Shown here: one piece after another, positions 14,968 through 21,337 of the stretch
Layout: every line of letters begins with the position of its first letter
Numbering within the stretch: the stretch's first letter is position 1
Assembly (NCBI GenBank): GCA_002428885.1
Contig: DIYE01000245.1
Location: 1 to 21,337, forward strand
Source: Alphaproteobacteria bacterium UBA6062
Lineage (GTDB): Bacteria > Pseudomonadota > Alphaproteobacteria > Sneathiellales > Sneathiellaceae
Direction: 5' to 3'
Length of the DNA: 21,337 nt
Made by a program: the position numbers and the translations under genes
Notes under the pieces: generated by a model
The model's database searches: none
Told to the model about the DNA's origin: nothing
Seen by the model: only the letters and a program-made list of their open reading frames with translations

Positions 14968-15831
14968 ATGATCCCGAATTACACTCTGTATGGCGACCAG
15001 AATGACGAATTATTTCCGGACATTCTCCATTGCGAATCCATTGCTGCCCGCTCCGGAAAACATAACTGGAAAATCGCACCTCATCGCCATCATGCCCTGC
15101 ATCAGTTTTTCTGGCTGTCTTCCGGCGGCGGGACGATCTCCATAGATGGAAAACGCCACTCTCTTGAACCCCCGGTGATGATTACACTTCCAGCTCTTGT
15201 GGTTCACGGCTTCGAATTTATTCGTCAAACGAAGGGCTGGGTGATAACGATCCCCGTTATGGTGTTAGAAGACACACTCCGGCAGACTGCGGAAATAAAG
15301 CAAAAACTGGCGACCCCCTTCCTTCTCCCAGGAAGCCATTATCAACAGGTATATTTCGAACAAATCGCTGAAGAGCATCAGATGATGGAACCGGGCCGGC
15401 AGCAAAGGCTCGCTCATCTCGCCGGTTTGCTGGCCATCGATATAGCTCGGCAGATACCGTCTGCACCTTCAACGCACATCTCAAGCGTGAGCCGTCAATA
15501 CTCTATTTTGCGGCATTTTCTGACGTTGCTGGAAGAACAGTACAAATCCCTGCATTCCGTTGCAGGATACGCAGGCCTTCTAAACATCACACCTCCTCAT
15601 CTCACCCGGATCTGCCGGCAGGTTACCGGAAAGTCCGCATCAGAACTTATCCAGGGACGGCTTGTCCTCGAAGCAAAACGATCTCTCGTCTATAGCCGCA
15701 TGCCCATATCGGAACTTGCCTATTCTCTGGGATATGACGATCCCGCTCACTTCTCGAAATTCTTCCTGCGCCATACCGGTTTATCACCTCGGCATTTCCG
15801 GGATCATTCCGACCTCGTCACTGTCCCTTGA
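14968..15831 (+). CDS. pobR: AraC-family transcriptional regulator, PobR type
   Basis: A 287-residue regulator of pobA-type genes. The N-terminal half is a cupin-like effector domain (HRHHALHQFFWLSSGGG at 39-55, ISIDGKRHSLEPPVMITLPALVVHGFEF). The C-terminal double helix-turn-helix runs from about 195 to 280, with LLNITPPHLTRICRQVTGKSA and the final ISELAYSLGYDDPAHFSKFFLRHTGLSPRHFR signature of AraC proteins. The frame is open from 14797, but that part overlaps pobA; ATG 14968 gives MIPNYTLYGDQ, a usual start for this type, though without a clear ribosome site. It is divergent from pobA, which it very likely activates in the presence of 4-hydroxybenzoate. The symbol follows position and type, as AraC-like PobR proteins are known. 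Confidence 0.88.
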   Translation: MIPNYTLYGDQNDELFPDILHCESIAARSGKHNWKIAPHRHHALHQFFWLSSGGGTISIDGKRHSLEPPVMITLPALVVHGFEFIRQTKGWVITIPVMVLEDTLRQTAEIKQKLATPFLLPGSHYQQVYFEQIAEEHQMMEPGRQQRLAHLAGLLAIDIARQIPSAPSTHISSVSRQYSILRHFLTLLEEQYKSLHSVAGYAGLLNITPPHLTRICRQVTGKSASELIQGRLVLEAKRSLVYSRMPISELAYSLGYDDPAHFSKFFLRHTGLSPRHFRDHSDLVTVP

Positions 15832-15836
15832 AAAGG

Positions 15837-15911
15837 TCCGGTTATGCAACTCCTCAGTGGCTTTTACAAAGCCAGCCGATCCAGAACGGAGCTATCAACA
15901 GCATAACCGGA
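15837..15911. repeat. Nested inverted repeat in the convergent gap between pobR and the receptor gene
   Basis: Outer arms TCCGGTTATGC (15837-15847) and GCATAACCGGA (15901-15911) are perfect 11-bp inverted repeats. Between them lies a perfect 7-bp hairpin, TGGCTTT (15858-15864) and AAAGCCA (15868-15874), with loop TAC. The 75-bp unit fills most of the 93-bp gap between two convergent genes. It could fold as a stem with an internal arm and act as a bidirectional terminator or 3' end stabiliser, although there is no long T-run. An old non-autonomous repeat element is possible. No target-site duplication is visible at its ends. Confidence 0.6.
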
Positions 15912-15924
15912 ACTCAGGATATCC

Positions 15925-18447
15925 TCAGAACCTTACCGTTGCACCCAACTTAAAGGTTCTTCCCCGACCACCGGCACCGGATTCAATCTGCTCCGGTCCG
16001 GACTGCGCCGGCAGATAATACCGATCAAAAAGATTATGAATGCTGGCAAAAACCTCAAAATTCTCTGTCGGTTTATAACTGCCATACAGATCAAACAAGG
16101 TATAAGAATTAAGCTGATAATTACCGATTGCTCCGCCGCTCAGTTGTGCTCCGATCGGTTGCTCGCTTCTTCCGACAAACCGCACCCGACCACCGATGAC
16201 CAGCTCTTCATTCAACCAGCGAGTTCCCATATCCAGTGTTGCGATATGCTCAGGCAGAATACCCGTGGAATTACCAATCCCGGTCCAGATCCCTTTAGGT
16301 TGTGCTGTCTTTGACCAGGTATAGGCCGCGTTGGCATAGGCCCAGCCAATATCATATCCACCTTCAATCTCAACACCTTGCATACGAACCAACTCAGATG
16401 CGTTTTGATACTGTAGAGCTTCACCATTGGCGATAGCCTGTAACCGAGCGAGTTCTATAAACCGGGCTGGGACGGGCAACAATTGAGCGGCAGCAGCAGC
16501 GGCGGCAAACTCTTCCGCTGTCATGGTATCAACACCCTGGCCGATATAGTTATCGATTGCGTTATTGAAATAGCCAATGGAGAACCGGCCCTGATCTCCT
16601 TTGCGGAACAAATCCTGACCATTGAGCTTCAGACCGATATCCAACCCGCGTTGTTCTTCAGCCACGAGATCCAGATTGTTAGACGCCGTGTTACCCGTAC
16701 CGCTGAAATCGTGATAGGCGTAGAACATTTCTGAAGTGGACGGTGCCCGGGTGGTGAAAGCATAGCGGCCAAACATTTCGACACCTTTGTAGGGCCGGTA
16801 TGTGAGGGAAACCATAGGATTAAGATCATTCCCGCTTCGGACTTCCTCCGTTTCAGGGCAGTTGCTGCCTCCAGGTGGACAGGAGCCCGATCCGGCAGGC
16901 GTATATTCGGTGATACCGGATGTTCTCCAGCCATCATAACGAAGCCCCAGATTAAAGTCCCAGTCGCCATAGTTAAAGGTGACGTCACTGAAAAGCCCGT
17001 ACTTCTTGAGATCTCCTTCGGGGTTTGATCCCCTCGCATCATTCGCCTCAAACTTCTCATACATATAGGCGCCCCCATAGTTCCAAGAAACATTGAGGCC
17101 GTGGGGGAGTGAAAACCGACTGGTATTGTTCACATCTATGCCGTAGCTGGTTGTCTCCCCTTCCCGGCCAGCGGCAACACCGCCGCCGACTTCTGGAAAC
17201 TTGACACGCGTATCGGCCAGATAAGCCCGGCTTTTTACATTCCAGAACTCACTATCGGGATTAAAATTATAGCGGGCATAGGATGATCTGTTCCGGATAT
17301 CCCATTCATAGTCAGCATATTGCGCGAAGAAGCTTTTAGAATGAGTCATCCCTCCTATTTCCAGTTGATGGGCGTCACCGGGCGAAATTTCGAATTTCAT
17401 TAGACCGGTTGTTGGCCTGTCCTGAGGATCAATGTCTCCCGCGCGTGAGGCTGAATAAGCCAAATCATCCCCCGGTATTTCCTGACCGCGCCCATCCTCA
17501 TAAGCATCTGTCTGGGAGAAGGAAAAAGCGGCGAGAACACTTCCTTTTGCAAGGCCTTCGACGTCATATTCGGCTGCCCCGGCAACCAGATTGGAATAGT
17601 CCTCTCCGTTTGTTCCCCAGACAGATTTTGCCAGCACACCCCATTGCTGCCCATCCGGGATAATGTCGGCAGATTCCAGAGTCCTGAAATTGGCTGCACC
17701 ACTCAGAACACCCAATCCGTCGGCGCCTTTAACGGCTCCTTTGGTGATATCGATACCGGCCAGCATGATCGGGTCCACATAAACGAGCGGATCATGAGTT
17801 CCGGAATGGCCAGAGACATTCCGAAAGTTCTGCGGGACACCATCAATCATGGAGTTTACCCGCCCCGGTCCCTGCATACCGCGAACATTGACAATCAGAC
17901 CTTTTTGCTCATCCGTTGATTTTGTGAAAACACCGGCCTGGGAACGGATAGCCGCGTCCAGATCCCCGCCAAACTTTGTCTGGATCTCTTCATCATTAAG
18001 ACTGATACCGGTAGCCGGGTTACGAGATCCCGTCACGACAATCGGCTTCAGTTCGACTTTATCCGCCTCTCCTGTTTTCGCCGGCTGCTTTTCGACAATC
18101 GTGACGCTCTTGTCATCCAGAAAACGATATTCAAGACCTGTTCCGGACAGGATCCGCTCCAGGGCCTCCTGCCCTGTCATCTTACCGGTCAATCCGTTAA
18201 AGCTTTTCCCCTTCACCAGTTCAGCCGGATAGAAAATCTGGATATCGGATTTAGTACCGAAAACGGCAATCGCCTGGCTCAAAGAACCACCGGGAATGGA
18301 AAAATCGATCAGCACACTCTGGGTGGTTTTTTCCTGAGCGGTGGCTTCTGAACCGAGCAGGCAGGCAATGGCTGCCGTCATCATGATTGTTTTTCGAAAT
18401 GACCGGCTCTTTCGACCGGTTTGTTTACAAGAAATTACGCCGCCCAT
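15925..18447 (-). CDS. TonB-dependent receptor with STN signalling domain, probably heme/hemoprotein type
   Basis: An 840-residue outer-membrane receptor. A basic N-terminus and hydrophobic stretch (20-36) ending ATA/QE form a signal peptide. An STN domain (about 48-119, VLIDFSIPGGSLSQAIAVFG onward) marks receptors that also signal to FecR. The probable TonB box is KPIVVTGSR (134-142), then a plug with GRVNSMIDGVPQNF (195-208), and a 22-strand type barrel ending in Phe840. Hemoglobin/heme receptors have a FRAP box and an NPNL box around a heme-binding His; here TTRAPSTSEMF (565-575), His579 and NNLDL (590-594) are the counterparts. A Cys523-Cys530 loop and a seven-alanine run (648-654) are unusual. 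Genes for its sigma and FecR partners lie just upstream. Heme is inferred; a siderophore remains possible. Confidence 0.93.
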   Translation of the reverse strand: MGGVISCKQTGRKSRSFRKTIMMTAAIACLLGSEATAQEKTTQSVLIDFSIPGGSLSQAIAVFGTKSDIQIFYPAELVKGKSFNGLTGKMTGQEALERILSGTGLEYRFLDDKSVTIVEKQPAKTGEADKVELKPIVVTGSRNPATGISLNDEEIQTKFGGDLDAAIRSQAGVFTKSTDEQKGLIVNVRGMQGPGRVNSMIDGVPQNFRNVSGHSGTHDPLVYVDPIMLAGIDITKGAVKGADGLGVLSGAANFRTLESADIIPDGQQWGVLAKSVWGTNGEDYSNLVAGAAEYDVEGLAKGSVLAAFSFSQTDAYEDGRGQEIPGDDLAYSASRAGDIDPQDRPTTGLMKFEISPGDAHQLEIGGMTHSKSFFAQYADYEWDIRNRSSYARYNFNPDSEFWNVKSRAYLADTRVKFPEVGGGVAAGREGETTSYGIDVNNTSRFSLPHGLNVSWNYGGAYMYEKFEANDARGSNPEGDLKKYGLFSDVTFNYGDWDFNLGLRYDGWRTSGITEYTPAGSGSCPPGGSNCPETEEVRSGNDLNPMVSLTYRPYKGVEMFGRYAFTTRAPSTSEMFYAYHDFSGTGNTASNNLDLVAEEQRGLDIGLKLNGQDLFRKGDQGRFSIGYFNNAIDNYIGQGVDTMTAEEFAAAAAAAQLLPVPARFIELARLQAIANGEALQYQNASELVRMQGVEIEGGYDIGWAYANAAYTWSKTAQPKGIWTGIGNSTGILPEHIATLDMGTRWLNEELVIGGRVRFVGRSEQPIGAQLSGGAIGNYQLNSYTLFDLYGSYKPTENFEVFASIHNLFDRYYLPAQSGPEQIESGAGGRGRTFKLGATVRF
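16486..16506 (-). repeat. Seven-codon alanine run in the receptor gene
   Basis: Seven GCN codons in a row encode Ala648-Ala654 of the TonB-dependent receptor, mixing GCC and GCT with GCA-free and GCG-free runs as read on the minus strand. The tract lies in a predicted loop after DNYIGQGVDTMTAEEF. Trinucleotide tracts of this kind can change length between strains; no strand function is evident. Confidence 0.6.
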
Positions 18448-18477
18448 CTGACAGGATACTCCACTCTATAATCGTAT

Positions 18478-18489
18478 ATGCGATTGCAT
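18478..18489. repeat. Near-palindrome like the one before pobA
   Basis: ATGCGATTGCAT differs by one base from the perfect palindrome ATGCGATCGCAT at 14880-14891 upstream of pobA. It lies 31 bp before the receptor start, downstream of the candidate ECF promoter, so within the 5' leader. The core GCGATCGC also occurs inside the thiolase and ivd genes, so the likeness may be chance. Confidence 0.3.
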
Positions 18490-18509
18490 TTCATTCGCAA
18501 TTACGAACT

Positions 18510-18537
18510 AAGACGGAACGACACCGCATAATCCTCC
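18510..18537 (-). promoter_or_regulatory. Candidate ECF (FecI-type) promoter of the receptor gene
   Basis: On the minus strand, GGAGGA (18532-18537) and CGTCTT (18510-18515) are spaced 16 bases apart, 62 bp upstream of the receptor start. A CGTC-type -10 is usual for ECF sigma factors, and CGTCTT-like elements fit the iron-responsive group as I recall it. An A/T-only tract just upstream (about 18538-18556) resembles an UP element. The site is where a promoter used by the sigma factor at 19620-20144 should be. The -35 match is loose, so this is a moderate-confidence call. Confidence 0.45.
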
Positions 18538-18566
18538 ATAAATTTTTAAATTATTTTTGAAAAAGA

Positions 18567-19556
18567 TCAGGCAGGAAGCAGAAAAGCCAGGTAATCTGTT
18601 GCTTCCACCAATCTGACAGGAAGTGTTTTCACGATATTTTTTAGGATTTTTTCAGGGTCTGAAAGATCAAAAACACCGCTTACCCTCAGATCAAGAAGGC
18701 TTGTATCCGTCACAAAAATCCGACCGGTCCGATAGCGGTTCAAGTCGTCCACCACCTGCCGAAATGGCCTGTCTTCAAAAACCAGTTTTCCGGATTGCCA
18801 GGCCAAACCTGTCGAAAGGCTAAACGGCCTGATCTCATCAAATCCATCAGCATGATAGGAAACCGACTGCCCCGCTGCTATCTTCATACGTGAAGAGTTC
18901 GGAGCAACAATACCGACAGCACTTTCAGCAACCGAAACCGTTACGCGGTCAGCCCATTGATGAACCGTAAACTGGGTTCCCAGCGCCCGGACTTCACCTT
19001 CTGACATATCAACCAGAAAGGGGCGCTCCCTGTCCTTCGCAACCTCAAAAAAAGCACGCCCTTTCTGCAGAGAAACCCGGCGTTCCTTACGGGAGAAACT
19101 GGCTGCCAAAGCACTATCTGCATCCAGAACAACCCGACTGCCATCCTCCAGCTTTACCTCTTTGATTTCACCGGCAGCCGTATGATAGTCACTCAACAGA
19201 TATCTGTGCCAACCGTTTATCACGGCTACACCAGCGAGGGAAGCCGCCAGCGTTCCTCCCATAAAGAATTGCCTGCGGGAAAATTGGCGACCATGACTTT
19301 GCTGCGGTAAAGATACCACATTGGAACGCGGATCCTTAACATGCCCCAGATCAAGCCAGATATTTTCCAGTGCCGCGTATTCGGCTCTATTCTCCGGCGA
19401 TTGGCTGAGCCATGATACGAAGGCCCGATGATCCTCCTTGTCCGCATTGTCAGAGTTCAGCCTGGTAAACCACCCTAATGCCTGCTCTTTTGCTGTTGGT
19501 TTCTGTTCCATCAGATGACCAGCTCTATTCCTTTTCGCAGGCTCCTCGGCCTGCAT
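18567..19556 (-). CDS. FecR-family sigma factor regulator (anti-sigma/signal transducer)
   Basis: A 329-residue inner-membrane regulator linking the receptor to the sigma factor. The N-terminal DUF4880-type sigma-binding part (about 20-70) has ALGWFTRLNSD and FVSWLSQSPENRAEYAALENIW. A basic stretch with twin arginines (SRRQFFMGG, Arg94-Arg95) precedes the single membrane segment (about 99-115). The FecR domain follows (about 128-215, IKEVKLEDGSRVVLDADS and FFEVAKDRERPFLV), then a C-terminal STN-like part (about 245-329, VFEDRPFRQVVDDLNRY) that would meet the receptor's STN domain. ATG 19556 has GGGA upstream; ATG 19511 would give a start closer to the family norm (MEQKPTAKEQALGWF), so the start is open. 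It is 63 bp after the sigma gene and 119 bp before the receptor. Confidence 0.92.
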   Translation of the reverse strand: MQAEEPAKRNRAGHLMEQKPTAKEQALGWFTRLNSDNADKEDHRAFVSWLSQSPENRAEYAALENIWLDLGHVKDPRSNVVSLPQQSHGRQFSRRQFFMGGTLAASLAGVAVINGWHRYLLSDYHTAAGEIKEVKLEDGSRVVLDADSALAASFSRKERRVSLQKGRAFFEVAKDRERPFLVDMSEGEVRALGTQFTVHQWADRVTVSVAESAVGIVAPNSSRMKIAAGQSVSYHADGFDEIRPFSLSTGLAWQSGKLVFEDRPFRQVVDDLNRYRTGRIFVTDTSLLDLRVSGVFDLSDPEKILKNIVKTLPVRLVEATDYLAFLLPA

Positions 19557-19619
19557 AAATTCCCGCTCGAATATATAAGACGGTTGCCGGACTCATTTTC
19601 CTCATTTTTTTTATTTTTG

Positions 19620-20144
19620 TCATTCATCATTCCGTATCAAGTCCGCCATCTGGTCCCGGCAAGCTGCCATAGTATTCATAATAAGCTTCTCAACTGTACT
19701 TCGACTGATTCCCATTTTCTCAGCAATCTGGGCATGTTTCATACCATCAAATTTATACATCAGAAAAACATCCCGTTGGCGTTCAGGAAGTTTTGCCAGT
19801 ATCTCTTCAAGACGGGATAGTCTCTGACGGTAATCAACAATATTTTCAGGAGATGGTTCGTTAGATCCGGCTTCCGGCATTTGTTCACCTTCGACAATAT
19901 AGCGTTTGTCGCTACTGCGCTTGCGAAGCCGATCAACGGCCATATTGTCAGCGATCCGAAACAGATAGGATCTGGGGTTTCGGATATCATCCATCATATC
20001 AAGATCGTGCAGCTTGATATAGGTATCCTGAACGACATCATCAGCGTCTTCAGAGCTGCCGAGCCGCCAAACAAGACGTTTGACCAGATCGTCATAATTC
20101 TCCAGAAAAAGGCTGATAAAAGATTTGTTTCGTTTGCTCGCCAA
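19620..20144 (-). CDS. FecI-type ECF RNA polymerase sigma factor
   Basis: A 174-residue sigma-70 family protein with only the two ECF regions. Region 2 (about 11-75) has LFLENYDDLVKRLVWRLGS, EDADDVVQDTYIKL and the core-binding RNPRSYLFRIADNMAVDRLRK segment. Region 4 (about 110-160) has LPERQRDVFLMYKFDGMKHAQIAEKMGISRSTVEKLI, the -35 binding helix-turn-helix. There is no ATG at a sensible place: the frame starts with TTG at 20144, giving MASKRNKSFISLF, and the next Met is at residue 50, inside region 2. No clear ribosome site precedes it. The following FecR and receptor genes show it belongs to a cell-surface signalling system that would activate the receptor gene when its ligand binds. I could not find a convincing Fur, RirA or Irr box upstream. 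Confidence 0.93.
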   Translation of the reverse strand: MASKRNKSFISLFLENYDDLVKRLVWRLGSSEDADDVVQDTYIKLHDLDMMDDIRNPRSYLFRIADNMAVDRLRKRSSDKRYIVEGEQMPEAGSNEPSPENIVDYRQRLSRLEEILAKLPERQRDVFLMYKFDGMKHAQIAEKMGISRSTVEKLIMNTMAACRDQMADLIRNDE

Positions 20145-20211
20145 GATACTAAACCGGTACAGGGTGCAATAATGTTGTTGTTTTTAATCGGAGCTCATCC
20201 GACTTTATCCC

Positions 20212-20254
20212 GGTTTCTAGCGCAAACCTTATCATAGTTGACAGGTGTTCCTGT
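20212..20254. repeat. Two short dyads upstream of the sigma gene
   Basis: GGTTT (20212-20216) pairs with AAACC (20224-20228), and ACAGG (20241-20245) with CCTGT (20250-20254). Both lie in the 154-bp gap between the permease stop and the sigma start. The second is a 5-bp stem with a 4-base loop without a T-run, so neither is a clear terminator. They may mark regulator binding for the iron-signalling genes, but short dyads also arise by chance. Confidence 0.25.
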
Positions 20255-20298
20255 TATTGAAAACAAAGAACCCCGTCAAGATTTTTATCCGCCGCCCG

Positions 20299-21337
20299 TT
20301 ACAAACTTCCCAGAAAACCGGGAAGCCAAAGAGTGATAGCCGGGAAGGCCACCAGCAGGACAACCCGCACACATTCAGCGGCAAAGAAAGGCGCAACCCC
20401 CTTGAAGGTCTCTCCCATCGGTGTGTCTTTATCCATGGATGAGATGATAAAGACATTCATCCCGACGGGAGGTGTGATGAGCCCAAGCTCCACGACAATC
20501 AAAGCCAGGATACCAAACCAGATTTTCAGCTCCTCCGGCCCCAGTCCAAAATCCAGATCAGCGATGACCGGCCAGAAAAAAGGGATCGCCAACAGGATCA
20601 TGCTCAGACTGTCCATCAGGCATCCCAGAATGATCAGTGCGATCAGAAGAAGTGTCAGGATCATGTAGGGCGACAGGCCGGAATTCATCATCAATTCTGC
20701 TGCGGCTTGCGGGACGCCGCCCCGCGCCATAAAGATCTTAAGGAGCTCTGCCCCCAGCAGGATCAGATAGATCATTCCGGTGGTTTTAGCGGTTTCCAAA
20801 AAAGCATAACGCAGACCGCCCAATGATAGTTTTCGGCGGATCACGCCATAAACGGCCACCAGGAAAACACCGATCGCCGCAGCAGGCGTAGGATTAAAAA
20901 AGCCAAAATAGATCCCGCCGATCACCAGGCCGAAAATCAGTAACACCGGCACCATGGAAACCGTTGCCGAAACAAGCTCTTCCCGGCTGGTCGCGTCCCC
21001 TCTTGGTCCGGCTTCCGGTCTCAGCCTCACATAAAGGGCGATGGTTAGCAGAAAAAGGATCACAGCCAGCAGGCCGGGCAGAAAGGCCGCCATAAACATG
21101 GTGACAATATTGGCCTCGACGATCACCGCATAAATCACCAGGACAATGGAAGGCGGGATCAGAATACCCAACACCCCCCCGGCCGCAAACGTTCCTGTCG
21201 CCAGGGAGCCGGCATAGCGATACTTCTTGAGCTCCGGCAGAGCAACCTGCCCCATGGTGGAGGCCGTCGCCAGGGACGATCCACAGACGGACCCGAAACC
21301 GGCACAGGCTGCAATCGACGCCATGGCCACCCCGCCC
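20299..21337 (-). CDS. dctM: TRAP transporter large permease subunit (DctM type), 3' part
   Basis: The frame is open at the right edge, so about 345 residues of a protein of about 430 are visible and its start is missing. It is the large membrane subunit of a sodium-driven TRAP importer for organic acids or similar solutes, working with a periplasmic binding protein and a small membrane subunit. Family marks are CGSSLATASTMGQVALPE near the visible start and TFAAGGVLGILIPPSIVLVIY. Several hydrophobic membrane segments follow, along with LGCLMDSLSMILL and the C-terminal VELGLITPPVGMNVFI motif. The partner genes should lie to the right of the window. Given the aromatic and acid catabolism genes nearby, an organic or aromatic acid is a fair guess for the substrate. 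It precedes the sigma gene on the same strand with a 154-bp gap, so it is probably a separate transcript. Confidence 0.95.
   Translation of the reverse strand, partial: GGVAMASIAACAGFGSVCGSSLATASTMGQVALPELKKYRYAGSLATGTFAAGGVLGILIPPSIVLVIYAVIVEANIVTMFMAAFLPGLLAVILFLLTIALYVRLRPEAGPRGDATSREELVSATVSMVPVLLIFGLVIGGIYFGFFNPTPAAAIGVFLVAVYGVIRRKLSLGGLRYAFLETAKTTGMIYLILLGAELLKIFMARGGVPQAAAELMMNSGLSPYMILTLLLIALIILGCLMDSLSMILLAIPFFWPVIADLDFGLGPEELKIWFGILALIVVELGLITPPVGMNVFIISSMDKDTPMGETFKGVAPFFAAECVRVVLLVAFPAITLWLPGFLGSL

Noticed and set aside
20145..20298. Fur, RirA or Irr site upstream of the sigma gene
   Set aside because: No stretch matched the consensus patterns I know well enough to claim, though iron control is expected.
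1..21337. CRISPR arrays, tRNA or rRNA genes, insertion sequences, prophage or plasmid origin
   Set aside because: No direct repeat series, cloverleaf-like pattern, transposase, integrase or replication protein was seen on either strand.

Overview
The window is a gene-dense chromosomal segment, most likely from an alphaproteobacterium of intermediate GC. The cues are the leucine/acyl-CoA catabolic block, a PAS_5-type orphan protein, an AraC-type pobR beside pobA, a fused MaeB malic enzyme and a FecI/FecR/TonB-receptor trio. A Sneathiella-, Kiloniella- or Emcibacter-like lineage would fit, but this is an impression from protein style and not a proven placement. No rRNA, tRNA, CRISPR array, transposase or integrase was found. 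No gap without a gene exceeds about 220 bp.

Region 1 (1-8230) is an acyl-CoA and branched-chain catabolism block. On the minus strand, in transcription order, it holds a PaaG-like enoyl-CoA isomerase/hydratase, two PaaI-type thioesterases, isovaleryl-CoA dehydrogenase, a thiolase, a second acyl-CoA dehydrogenase and two tandem 2-hydroxychromene-2-carboxylate isomerase-like proteins. The run ends at a strong intrinsic terminator (1483-1502). A plus-strand SDR oxidoreductase then lies between this run and the 5' part of mccB, which leaves through the left edge. Isovaleryl-CoA dehydrogenase and methylcrotonyl-CoA carboxylase are consecutive-step enzymes of leucine breakdown, and the thiolase can finish the route. 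A divergent LysR regulator (8231-9130) is the likely controller of the run.

Region 2 (9131-12873) is a malic enzyme gene (maeB) followed by the magnesium channel gene mgtE. Their stop and start codons overlap as TGATG, which couples a divalent-metal-dependent enzyme to a Mg2+ importer. Region 3 (12874-15831) holds a small PAS_5-type protein, then pobA (4-hydroxybenzoate 3-monooxygenase) with its divergent AraC-family regulator, feeding 4-hydroxybenzoate to protocatechuate.

Region 4 (15832-20298) is a cell-surface signalling iron/heme uptake system. An ECF sigma factor (TTG start), a FecR-type regulator with a twin-arginine motif before its membrane segment, and a large TonB-dependent receptor with an N-terminal STN signalling domain are arranged sigma, FecR, receptor. 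A candidate ECF promoter precedes the receptor. Region 5 (20299-21337) is the 3' part of a TRAP transporter large permease that leaves through the right edge.

None of these systems is new as a class. The points most worth a second look are the heme-type signalling trio and its candidate promoter, the nested inverted repeat at 15837-15911, the crotonase lacking both hydratase glutamates, the paired isomerase-like genes in an acyl-CoA operon, and the coupled maeB-mgtE pair.
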